The notes below the pieces were generated by a model. The model saw nothing but the letters and a program-made list of their open reading frames with translations. It had not been told where the DNA came from and searched no databases. The position numbers and the translations under genes were made by a program. 64,000 nucleotides of DNA from Euclidia mi. Lineage: Eukaryota > Arthropoda > Insecta > Lepidoptera > Erebidae. The stretch spans positions 61,259,183 through 61,323,182 of the forward strand of contig OX123182.2 of the NCBI GenBank assembly GCA_944739405.2, given 5' to 3'. Each line of letters begins with the position of its first letter. Within the stretch, counting starts at the first letter, position 1. This document shows positions 35,056 to 45,909 of the stretch, piece after piece.

Positions 35056-37237
35056 TGATTACAGAAAAATATTTAAAAAATGTATTCATTTTTCAAAAAG
35101 GAACCTTAATAAAAAGTTTATTACGCGGGCTGATAATAAATGTAAAGCTACCTGGAGCGTAATAAAAGGAACAAGCGACAGTGTTAAGACTCTAAATAAT
35201 ATAGAATCAATACGAGTTAACGGAGATATTATAAGTAATCCCACCCTTATAGCGATGTCATTTAATGACTTTTTTATTGACACAACAAATGCACTCCCTT
35301 TAAATGCCTTCATTACAAAGCCAAACGCTTAGTCAAATTAATGATCAGTCGATATTCTTAAAGCCCACGACGGTATCAGAAATAGTGAATATAATTAAAT
35401 CCCTAAATAATACTAAGGCGGTGGGTTACGATTCTATATCCACAGGTATTATTAAGGCTAGTGCTCACGTGATTGCTCCAGTCCTGAATCACATTCTGGA
35501 TAAGTCACTAAGTGAAGGGATTTTTCCGGAAAAATTAAAACATTCTATAGTTAAGCCTCTATTTAAAAAAGGTGACAGAAAGGAGCGTAATAACTACAGG
35601 CCAATTACTCTTGTTCCTATTTTATCCAAAATCTTTGAAAAGGTATTTTACAGCAGATTATTGGATTTTTTAAATAAACACAACATAATTAAACAGGAGC
35701 AAAACGGTTTTCAGCGAGGTAGATCAACTTCTTTAGCAGCCTTTACTCTAATCAGTAACATCACCGAATACATCGATAAAAAAATTCCAGTTGTAACAAT
35801 ATTTTTCGATATGAGTAAGGCCTTCGACTTTGTTGAACATAAAATTCTACTCAACAAATGTGATAAATACGGCATAAGGGGAGTAGCATTGAACTGGATA
35901 GAAAGCTTCCTAACTGACCGTTATCAACATGTCGAGATTAATAATTTAAACAATGACTTAGAATTAATGGTAAGTGTGTCCTCATCCAAAGTCAACAGAA
36001 TGAGTGTCCCGCAGGGGAGCGTGCTAGGACCCCTTTTGTTTTTGCTGTATATAAATGACTTGCCTGATTCTATAAGTTATCAAAGTGTCCTATTCGCAGA
36101 CGATGTATCGGTGATAGTACCTCATGAAGACATGACCACATCTCATGAGATTAAAATTTGTGAAGCAGTGCAAAAGGTGTTAACATGGCTACAGCAAAAT
36201 AATCTAAAAGTTAACATATCAAAAACCAAAATAATCAAATTTTGTACTAATAAAGCAAAAAATTATAATAGTCTTAATATAATAATAAATAATTCCGCAA
36301 TTGAGGAAACTGACAGCATAACATTTTTAGGCATTACGTTGGATAGATTCTGTAGTTGGAAGCATCACATTAATGGCGTATGCGGTAGGCTTAGCAGATT
36401 TGCATACGCTTTGAGGCAGCTTCGGATTGTGGCAGATGAAAAGACGGCTGTCATGGCATACAGAGGCTATGTTGAGTCAGTACTTAGATATGGGGTAATA
36501 ATATGGGGTAATTCTACAGATATTGATTGTGCATTCATTGTCCAAAAAAAATGTATTAGAGCAGTATGTGGCGTCGGTCCACTTGATTATTGTAGACCTT
36601 TATTTAAAAAACTTAATTTATTGACCTTGACCTGCATTTATGTTTTTGAAGTGTCTGTATTTGTAAGAAAACAAAATGACTTTTTTAAATTCAAAGGTGA
36701 CAGTTACACCAAATATAAACCCAGAGATCCTTCAAAAATAGTGATCCCATATTGTAGAACTACTATTAATAAAAGAAATGTTTATCATATGTGTATTTCT
36801 ATATTCAATAAATTGCCCAAAAATATAAGGGAATTACCATTTAAACATTTTAAAATTCAATTACGCAAATGGTTAGTAGATAGGTGTTTTTATAGATTGG
36901 ATGAATTTATGAAATATAATGTAAAATAGGAAATTATTATTATGTTTTATTATTGTAATTACGAAATTCAAATTTTGAGATATTCATACAATGTTGACTT
37001 ATATTATGACATATTTAATGCTCAATCAAGTGACATGCTATTAATTTATTATATAATGTTTACTGATAGTTGGGACTTAATTTAAAATTTTATTTCTATT
37101 TTCTATTGTTTTTATTATATACATTTGCATGCTTAATGTGGGCAGAATATGGTCTTGATCCTAAACCACCTATGTAATACCTGGTACTACCTGTATTCTA
37201 TGCAAATAAATTTCATTTCATTTCATTTCATTTCAAT
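35056..37237 (+). pseudogene. LINE E (CR1 group), 5'-truncated, RT intact
   Basis: It starts in the endonuclease-RT linker (KKCIHFSKRNLNKKF, CKATWSVIKG) and changes frame once near 35304-35332. An uninterrupted frame of about 540 residues then carries the complete reverse transcriptase: RPITLVPILSKIFEKVF, FFDMSKAFDFVEH, VPQGSVLGPLLFLLYINDLP, FADDVSVIV. The thumb and C-terminal domains follow (FLGITLDRFCSWKHH, RYGVIIWGNSTDID), with stop at 36929. The usual Gly before VPQG is Ser in this arm (Gly in the right arm). The 3' UTR ends in ATTTC repeats at about 37210-37237. No endonuclease, so it could not move on its own. Its first 1.26 kb is duplicated in the right arm. Confidence 0.85.
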
Positions 37238-37292
37238 CCTGTTAGACTAGTAAGTGGACCTCGGTTTCGACTGGGATAACGCCAGGAGAATG
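37238..37292 (+). mobile_element. SINE-1 3' end, right of LINE E
   Basis: TTTCGACTGGGATAACGCC followed by GAATGATGA matches the SINE-1 3' end (ATTGAAACTGGGATAACGC at 15900-15930, complement). This is the distal half of the SINE split by LINE E. Confidence 0.6.
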
Positions 37293-38336
37293 ATGAGTTA
37301 CGTTACTGCTACTGCTCTGTATAGATGGCGTAATAAGGGTATATACATATTGTACAAAAGCTATTGCAAAACAATTCATTTGGTAGTGAGTTATCTAATG
37401 ATACGAGAAAGGCAAACCAGACTGAAAGTACCTTAAATCGTCGAGCATCCAAAGCAACGACACAAACTGCATTATTCAAAATCGTACCAAGTGTCTACGG
37501 AAAATTGTCACCTGATTCTCTAATAAAATGTACGTAGGTGTATACGTATACATTATAGCTAACTTAGTCTATAACAAACTCAGTACGATAAGTTACTAGA
37601 GTATCGTGTGGTACGTCAAAATGTGATAACTTATAATGTGCGAAATTCCGTTCACGAGAGCCACGGTAGGGTTGCGTGATAGCCCGCGGGTATTCCCGAG
37701 GGTACAGGTGCACCGACATGCTTCACATGACAAAATAATGAAGTATTGTAAATGATACCCAACACCGAAGTGTTCTTGGTCGCGTGTGCCCTAAGGGGCT
37801 GGTTCCTTGTCCCTCGTATGTTTACCTGTTTCTACAATAATTGATGCTTACATGTTCCGTTTTCGTAAGTTGTGTTTCTATAAAAATATTAATATTATTG
37901 TGAAAGGTGGATGGTTGCACCGATGATGGTATATCTAATTAAGTGTGAACTTTTAGTGTGCACAAATGATTTGCTAGTTTAATCGGGTGTCTCAACGTTT
38001 AGCACAGTATCCAGTGTAGTGGATTTGATCCTCCAGAGTCCAGAGTCTGTTATTACTTTATTTTCGTTGGTTAAATGCTTGTATAGTTACTTGATGTACG
38101 ATCACGGGAGAGCGTCGTTTAACCTTATATTAAGACTGATAAACATTAAGAGTATCACCTTTTAAACCGCGGCATTCGTATCATGCTGGAAATTCTTCCA
38201 GTTTCATTATTCATTTATAATCAACACAAGAAACAAATCAATCCAGATATAAACCTTTAATATTGTTTATATCATAGTAACACTTTAACATTTTAATATA
38301 GTAATCTTGTTAAAAACTTTGAACTTTATTATAATA
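37293..38336. other. Unrecognised spacer sequence
   Basis: Single-copy-looking AT-rich DNA between the arms, with a GC-richer patch near 37650-37720. No gene or repeat recognised. The true spacer between the arms is 36318-38425. Confidence 0.4.
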
Positions 38337-38425
38337 CTAGAGGACGCCAGCAGCTACGCCTGCATTTTTTTTTTAATTTAAGCGTTTTGGCCGATCCCGT
38401 GGGAATTTCGGGAAATTCCTAGTCA

Positions 38426-39800
38426 GCTGTCAGTTTCCTCAATTGCGGAATTATTTATTATTATATTAAGACTATTATAATTTTTTGCTTTATTAGTACA
38501 AAATTTGATTATTTTGGTTTTTGATATGTTAACTTTTAGATTATTTTGCTGTAGCCATGTTAACATCTTTTGCACTGCTTCACAAATTTTAATCTCATGA
38601 GATGTGGTCATGTCTTCATGAGGTACTATCACCGATACATCGTCTGCGAATAGGACACTTTGATAACTTATAGAATCAGGCAAGTCATTTATATACAGCA
38701 AAAACAAAAGGGGTCCTAGCACGCTCCCCTGCGGGACACCCATTCTGTTGACTTTGGATGAAGACACACTTACCATTAATTCTAAGTCATTGTTTAAATT
38801 ATTAATCTCGACATGTTGATAACGGTCAGTTAGGAAGCTTTCTATCCAGTTCAATGCTACTCCCCTTATGCCGTATTTATCACATTTGTTGAGTAGAATT
38901 TTATGTTCAACAAAGTCGAAGGCCTTACTCATATCGAAAAATATTGTTACAACTGGAATTTTTTTATCGATGGATTCGGTGATGTTACTGATTAGAGTAA
39001 AGGCTGCTAAAGAAGTTGATCTACCTCGCTGAAAACCGTTTTGCTCCTGTTTAATTATGTTGTGTTTATATAAAAAATCCAATAATCTGCTGTAAAATAC
39101 CTTTTCAAAGATTTTGGATAAAATAGGAACAAGAGTAATTGGCCTGTAGTTATTACGCTCCTTTCTGTCACCTTTTTTAAATAGAGGCTTAACTATAGAA
39201 TGTTTTAATTTTTCCGGAAAAATCCCTTGACTTAGTGACTTATCCAGAATGTGATTCAGGACTGGAGCAATCACGTGAGCACTAGCCTTAATAATACCTG
39301 TGGATATAGAATCGTAACCCACCGCCTTAGTATTATTTAGGGATTTAATTATATTCACTATTTCTGATACCGTCGTGGGCTTTAAGAATATCGACTGATC
39401 ATTAATTTGACTAAGCGTTTGGCTTTGTAATGAAGGCATTTAAAGGGAGTGCATTTGTTGTGTCAATAAAAAAGTCATTAAATGACATCGCTATAAGGGT
39501 GGGATTACTTATAATATCTCCGTTAACTCGTATTGATTCTATATTATTTAGAGTCTTAACACTGTCGCTTGTTCCTTTTATTACGCTCCAGGTAGCTTTA
39601 CATTTATTATCAGCCCGCGTAATAAACTTTTTATTAAGGTTCCTTTTTGAAAAATGAATACATTTTTTAAATATTTTTCTGTAATCACTTTGACTGAATA
39701 TTAGCTTTTCTACAGGGTTTTTGCATGTCTGACCTCCGCAACCCAAAAGGATAGCGATATTAGATACATAAGACGTACACAAATTAATAAAATTGTACAA
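38426..39800 (-). pseudogene. LINE E partial copy in the right arm
   Basis: Minus-strand linker and reverse transcriptase up to just after FADDVSVIV and NNLKVNISKTK, cut at the arm boundary. It has the same frameshift near 39411-39439 as LINE E, so the copy was made after the source was already damaged. Residue differences from the left arm: GVPQG versus SVPQG, Q/E, Y/N, S/Y and M/V. Confidence 0.9.
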
Positions 39801-41707
39801 TACGGCGATTTGCTCTTCTTAACGTTTGGCATTTTTAAATTAATATGTTTTATTAATGTGGTTTTCAGTCAAAAGAATAAGATAGAGATATTCTACAAAG
39901 AAAGTTTTAATGCACTAGAATACGAGATTGTACTGCAACTTTAATCACCTGGCGTACTTATTACGCTCAAGAGCGTATACGCCTCGAGCGGCGGCTCGAG
40001 TTTAGGTTTTTATAGTACCGCGGTCGCCCGCGCACCGCGGATGCGAGAGCCGGCGCACTATGACGGTGTCGCGTGGAATAATAATCTTGATCCTTCTTGC
40101 CATACATGAACAGTATTCGTTTATGTAATACGTCAATTATGATATGAAAGTATTCAAATAAATTATTTTCAATGCACATGCATTTAAAGGTATCAAATAA
40201 AGATAGATATTACATATTTGTTTATTAGGCTGATGTTCCTCAGGATAACAACAACTATTTATAATAATTTGGCGCAGTTTTATTATATGATAGAAATATA
40301 TTATAATTGTCATCTACGTAATTGTTACATTTCAAATATACATCTTTTTTGTTATTAATGCATGAAAACCCACGAATGACACTAAATACAAAACCAAAAG
40401 AGTGGGGTAAAAGAAAATAATTAATTAAAAGAAAGAAAAAAATATACAATATGTTGATTTGTATTTACAAAATATTGTAATTATACAATATATATTCACC
40501 TAAAATCATTTCACACAGTGTGCGATGATATAAATCCCTCTTTTTATAAAATTTTACATAGATAAGGCCAATTCTCGTATTTTATAAGACATTGAAATTA
40601 TGTTTTGAACGAAATGAGATTAGATTTTAAATTGACTCAGAATTGGTATTCTTCTAATTTAAATGTCATTATCATCTAGAGTCCGTGCCACGAGAACATA
40701 GACATTTTGTAAACAAATAATTTTTACTAAGTGACTTATCGATAGTTCTGTCAAAAACTAATAATTTCAAATCAATGAGCGCAACGGTACATAGATACGT
40801 GTCATTGGAAACTAATATGTCAATGGATCGGGTTTTTATCGATATTATGCGCTGTCAACAGGATCTTTTTTAATGTTTTGAGGTAATGACGCCTAGAGTG
40901 TCAACATTTGGCGTTAGTTCATTGAAATGATACATTCTTGGGCTTAACATCTTTTTATCAGAGAACAAAATTAATTTTTTAGTTATCAAGAAGGGGTTGG
41001 AGTTAAGTTAAATACAAGTTTATAGGATCGCAACGCTCTTCTCGCTGCCGGCATCTCGAAAAAGCGCGTGCAGAATATCAGATAGCAGAAAATTATTTAT
41101 ACCTAAAAAAGAAATTGCGTTTACAGACTACCGTAACGTTTAATGGTTTTTGTTTAAGTTCATTCTGACGATTTCATTCACAGACAACGTAAAATCTCTA
41201 TGCCTAGAAATGTTTATGCAATGTATTAGCTAGTTATCTGTTATATTATTCAATGTTGGTCAATAATTTAATATTTAAGAATATATATGCTACTTTGAGC
41301 AATATTATTTACTGCGTATTGATTTTTAAAAAATCGTATCAATAATAAAGTTACATGTATGTACTCTATAATTAACATACATGGTACTCTAGTTTTCATT
41401 AATATACAGATTATTACGTGTAAAACAACAAAATAATCGGCCAATTCATGAATATTCGACCATTAAAACACAAAATCAAATATTTTTATTTCAGTAAAAT
41501 TTAACAATATAAATTTAAAAACATAGTGGCATAATTAGGCATTGAAAAAAAAAAGACTTCAAAAGCATAAAATCTAAAACGCAACTGTTTGAAAAAAGGT
41601 TGTGAAGCTCTGAATGTTTGTTTACAAAAAGTCTATCTTCTCATGGCACCAACTATTATTTGACATCTATTGTTCTCACTGACGTTGACACATTGTTTAA
41701 TTAACAA
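39801..41707. other. Unrecognised non-coding part of the right arm
   Basis: Mirror of 33036-34942, including the promoter-like GC island at 39953-40043 (minus strand) and the SINE-1 fragment boundary. No gene. Confidence 0.4.
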
Positions 41708-41803
41708 CAGGCAGCTATAGCCTACTGGGGATACCAACGGACTGCTATGCAGAAGGTATCGGGTTCGAATCCACGGTATGCTAGAACGATGATGATGACA
41801 TTG
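41708..41803 (+). mobile_element. Head-only SINE-1 copy, right arm
   Basis: Mirror of 32940-33035, plus strand. Boxes A and B are both readable (GGTATCGGGTTCGAATCC). Confidence 0.6.
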
Positions 41804-42240
41804 TTCAATTAACGATCTAGTCACGATAACATTCCAATATCAGTTTATTTAGGAGAATACCATTTGTGACATGAGTATGACACTGATATTCGATCGAAAC
41901 TGCATTTTGAACAAATATAGTTAGAAGAATTGAGTCTCCAAATAAACTATTAACTAGTGCAGAATAAGACTGCACAGTAGGTACGTGGGCTTGTGTGTGT
42001 TAGGTACCTGCAATGTGAGCTCGTGGGGATCAGCTGAGCTGCGGCGGTTTGTAAGATAATATTCGATTCAAGTGTGCTTTTAATTGCATTGCATAGTACG
42101 TTTTAGGTAAATACCTATTACATTGGTATCATGCTAACGGCGGCGCGTCCTAGCTTAAAAATAACCATAATTTCCCCCCGCTTAAGAACCTCATACATGG
42201 GCTCTGTAAATTCATCGGTCGGTCGGGTGACCGACGGTAG

Positions 42241-42318
42241 AAGGTAAGGTAATTGACATCACGGTCATAGTATGGATGGGTATCCATACTATGACCGTGA
42301 TGTCAATTACCTTACCTT
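42241..42318. repeat. Perfect 37-bp hairpin, right arm
   Basis: Mirror of 32425-32502, arms 42241-42277 and 42282-42318, with a 4-nt loop. Nested inside the larger inverted repeat. Confidence 0.9.
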
Positions 42319-43527
42319 AACTTATGTAGTTTGTACGAAAATAAACCTGCGATATAGGCTCTGCAAGCCAATCCCATGGTCACCCATCAAAGATCAAATG
42401 CGTCTAACTACTGTACCTGTTTATAATGTATATTGCAACTTGATTTTTGCAGCAAGGTATTATATCTAACGGTCCGTTTCTGCCAGTCTCGCCCAGCCCC
42501 TAGTTGACCGCGCTACTATACTAACCAGTAACCACTAGACTCCAGATGTCTTGACTAACACACTAGTTTAATACGTAATACATAATTAAAGTAAAGTACA
42601 TCAACTTTTCATATTTATAAAAAAAAATACGTTGAGAAAAAAATAAGGATCAAGAAGCTTTAGCCGCGCTATAAACGTTTTGAAATGCAATATTTACGTA
42701 AAATGGCGGACGCGGACGCGAGCCATAGGCCCGTCCTCTGAGAGCGCTCAGCGCTGAATGGCGGACATAGCATCGCGCTTCGAGCTTTATAGGTCTTTTT
42801 AAAAAAAACATATTAATTACAAACGAAAAGTTTAAATTCCAATTTTTTTATATGACTTAAAATAAATCTTAACGTTTCTAAATATGTATATAACTTTTTA
42901 TTCTAATATGTATTTAACTTTTAATAATCACAGTAGTTTTTTAGATATAAATGCAAATTTGCGGGCTAAAATTAAGCAAAATGCACTGTTTTGATCTCCG
43001 ATTTTCTTGAAAATTATGAATGAAAGTACAATTTCTTTTGTTAGGACTCGCTTGTATAGCTTTTGTTCGTACAGTTTACATTTACAAAATTATAGAACGA
43101 TAAGTTTTCATAGCACTAGCGACCATTAATGCTGGCCTAAACTACAGAAATTACGAAAATGACTTTTTTAAATTCATCCGTTTTAAAATATTTACTATAG
43201 TAACCCATATATTTTTCTTTAGCACTCTCTTGATAAAGAACTGACCTTTCATATTTTCTATATCTTTGCAATTAATTGTGATTTATCCGTAACGTAATAG
43301 AACAATAAAAACCCGCAATATCGCCTCCGACGGATTAAACGCTCTTAACTAGCCAAGACCCGGCAGTAGTGTGTTTACTTGCCTGATATTAAATTACTTA
43401 TTCTTCTACGTTAGTTGTTCTAACAAAGTTTGTGTGCTGTTCAATAAGCTGAACTTGATAAATTTACAATTAAAGTGTATGTGAAAACAGAGAATAACTT
43501 AATAATGCCATTCAAAGTATTATTTAA
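42319..43527. other. Unrecognised non-coding part of the right arm
   Basis: Mirror of 31216-32424. No gene. Confidence 0.4.
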
Positions 43528-43811
43528 CCCATGAGAAGGCATGCCCTAAAAAGTTACACGAGCAGGCGCGCGTGAGCAAAACTCTCACGCTACTTCAAAT
43601 AACGTTTTCTTTGAGATCAAATATATTTTTAATATAAATATGCATGTTTTAATAAAATAAATGTCTTTATTTATTTAAATAAATTGTTTTATTAATAGTT
43701 AATCACAAAAAGGCAGTATTATGTGCAAACTAAAAAAATAATGCACTTTGGCCTTAGTATTTGGCTAACTTTACATAAATATATATAAAAAGCAAAATAA
43801 CAAAATATATG

Positions 43812-44396
43812 GTTTTATCTTACGTGATATCTTGAGTTATGACTGTTATGAGTCTTTCATTATACATCATAAAAATAACATGCTCAGAGTAAACTGATAT
43901 ACTGCACAAAATACATGTTTTTGGAACGCATTTAGCTGATGTGGCATATAGGAAGTGTGGGATTTTGCGAATGTAGCATTGTACGCCTAGTCCTACTGGT
44001 ATCTATAGCTACTAGTGATACAATAATTGGTTTGTCTAGCATATTCCTTTGCATTTTTTGATTCTCTAATGCTTTTTCGTAGGTGTTCGCTCAGATAAAA
44101 CCGCGCCAATTTATATTATAAGCCACTGTATTTTTTTCCCTGTACATGTTACAGAGTTACGCCCATAAAAAAAGAAAATACTCTTATTGAGATCTTTCAT
44201 GAATATATAATATTCAAATTTTAATTGCCAAAAATAAAGTAGGATACGTTATTATAAAGTATGGTTTACAACCCTAATAGAACGAACACACACAAGTAAC
44301 AAGTTGCAACCCGCAGTCGGCCGGCGGCCTGCCCGCGCGGCCATGCCGGCGGCTCATTCGTGCAGCCAGGCCGGCGCGGCGGCTCTACTATATACT
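43812..44396. other. 585-bp segment of unknown origin inside the composite
   Basis: It lies between the end of the inverted arm and the start of homology to the RTE-1 copy. It is AT-rich to about 44290, then strongly GC-rich (GGCCGGCGGCC, GCCGGCGCGGCGGC). It has no partner elsewhere in the window that I could find. The GC-rich end may be the 5' UTR of a variant RTE-1. Confidence 0.5.
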
Positions 44397-45798
44397 AATA
44401 GCCCCCCCTCACTCCTACCGAGGTGTCGTAAAAGGCGACTAAGGTAATCCGACGCCCGTAATATCAGCAAAATATAATTTAGATTGGCGTCCTTAGTCCT
44501 AGAGAAGGAAACTCGATAGAAACCCGGAGGTCTGTCCCGCCGTTCGGGACTAACTGTCAAACCCAAAAATAAGCAATAGGACAGTAAAACTACCGACGTG
44601 ATCATGGCTGTGGAAAATATTACAGTAAATTTACCCCAGGGGGGTACCGGCGGAGCCGGAGAATCCCCTCCTCATTCTGTATCTACAGGACGAGGCTGCT
44701 CCTCGTATTCTGGGGGGAGCAACCTTACAGCTGTAGGCGGCGACGATATTCGCCATACGTCACGCCGAAATAACCAAAACCTCAAGCGAAACTGTTCACG
44801 TCGGGGCGGAAAGTGGGCATCGGAATGTCGATTTGCGACGTTGAATGTAAGAGGAGGAATGAATGAGAAACTGCATGAAGTATACGAGTTAATGAGTGAC
44901 AGAAATTTGGATGTATTGTGTGTAAATGAGACTAAACGTAAGGGGAAAGAAATACTGACGCACGGCCCTTTCACAGAAATATGGTCAGGAGTTACCAATG
45001 ACGAACATGGTAGTAAGGGCGTCGGTATTATTCTTTCAGAGCGAATGGCAGAATGCATGCGAGGGTATGAATGCGTAAGTCCGCGCCTTATGTGGGTCCG
45101 GATGAAAGTAGGTCTGACACCTCTATTCCTGATAGGTGTATACGCTCCGGACTCTTCCTACAATAAGGCGGTAAGAGAGGAATTTTGGGAACAAATGAGA
45201 GAGGTTGTGTTATTGCGTAAGTGAAATGAACGTATTGTCATGCTTGGAGATTTTAATGCAAAGGTTGGAGTGAAGCGTGAGGGGTATGAAAAGGTACTTG
45301 GAACGTTTGGTGATAAGAGTGTGAATGACAATGGCGTGTACTTATTAGATGTATGTGTGGAGATGGGTCTGTCTGTGATGAATACGTGGTTTCAGCACAA
45401 GATGATACATATGTACACGTGGCGTAAGAACGATGGACATGTTACGTTAAGAAGCATGATAGATTTTGTGATAGTCGATGAAAGAATGAGAATGAAAATA
45501 GTAGACACTAGGGCTTATCGTGGACCGGATATTGGCACAGACCACTATTTGGTGATATCAAGAGTTGGTGGTATGTTTAAAAACTGGCGGCACAGAGCCA
45601 AAGAGTCGTATACAGAATTAGAACGCATAAAAGTGGAAAGATTGAAAGATCAGCATACGAAAGAGATGTATAAAAAGCAATTGAGCGAACGGCTGGATAA
45701 AAGCTGGAGTGATGTAAATAAGGAAAGTGTAAATGATGTATGGTTGGTATTTAAAACCAACGTAGTGAAAAGTGCTGAAGATGTATGCGGTGTGAGTA
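44397..45798 (+). pseudogene. RTE-1 LINE, 5' half (endonuclease), nonsense-mutated
   Basis: Position p pairs with 94551-p in the full RTE-1 copy at 46696-50179 over 1.4 kb with few differences. From 44598 it reads the same N-terminus and APE endonuclease (FATLNVRGGMNEKL, NETKRKGKE, GVYAPDSS, GDFNAKVG, GTDHYLVISR). A TGG-to-TGA change at 45222-45224 stops the frame, which continues unbroken from 45225 to the junction. It ends abruptly at GTGTGAGTA, where Helitron sequence starts. No reverse transcriptase, no tail and no TSD, so this is not a retrotransposition product by itself. Confidence 0.9.
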
Positions 45799-45909
45799 CT
45801 TTCCCCAAGGAACATACATGCCTCATTTCAGCTTCCTGCGCCCAATAGTTTCGGCTGTAGCGTGTCTGTCAGTCAGTCAGTAAAGCAAGGATTTTATATA
45901 TTAAGAAGA

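Larger units (their letters stand above)
30932..36317. repeat. Left arm of 5,386-bp inverted repeat
   Basis: Every position p in this arm pairs with 74743-p in 38426-43811. Six independent pairs of mirrored open frames give exactly this sum, so there is no net indel. I noted seven substitutions (five change residues in the LINE E frame), i.e. roughly 99.8-99.9% identity. The left end is inside the MITE 30514-31215 and the right end is inside LINE E, both of which are complete across the boundary on this side. This arm is therefore the likely source. Confidence 0.95.
38426..43811. repeat. Right arm of 5,386-bp inverted repeat
   Basis: Reverse complement of 30932-36317 with at least seven substitutions and no net length change. 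It starts inside the LINE E coding frame and ends inside the piggyBac-type MITE. Both are truncated at the junctions, and neither has its own TSD here. Homology stops sharply at 38425/38426 and 43811/43812. Confidence 0.95.
38337..45909 (-). mobile_element. Composite Helitron-like element with captured sequence
   Basis: The minus-strand 3' end (GGCGTCCTCTAG, CTAG at 38337-38340, next base T) plus about 85 bases matches one half of the compact Helitron 25977-26184. The other half (CCCCAAGGAACATACATGCC, GTCTGTCAGTCAGTCAG, ATTTTATATATTAAGAAGA) lies at 45799-45909. Between the two halves, where the compact copy has only about 20-30 bp, sit 7.37 kb. These comprise the right arm of the inverted repeat, 585 bp of unknown origin and a truncated RTE-1 copy. 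Either the element captured this DNA, or a template-switching repair event placed it inside an existing Helitron. Confidence 0.6.

Noticed and set aside
30932..43811. Inverted repeat as a pure assembly artefact
   Set aside because: Not excluded, but the arms differ at several positions, stop at different sequences on each side and are joined by unique spacer and foreign junctions. A simple fold-back error would not usually give that.
44598..45848. RTE-1 endonuclease frames as a host APE-type nuclease gene
   Set aside because: The protein matches the neighbouring retrotransposon almost exactly and carries a nonsense mutation. It is TE-derived.
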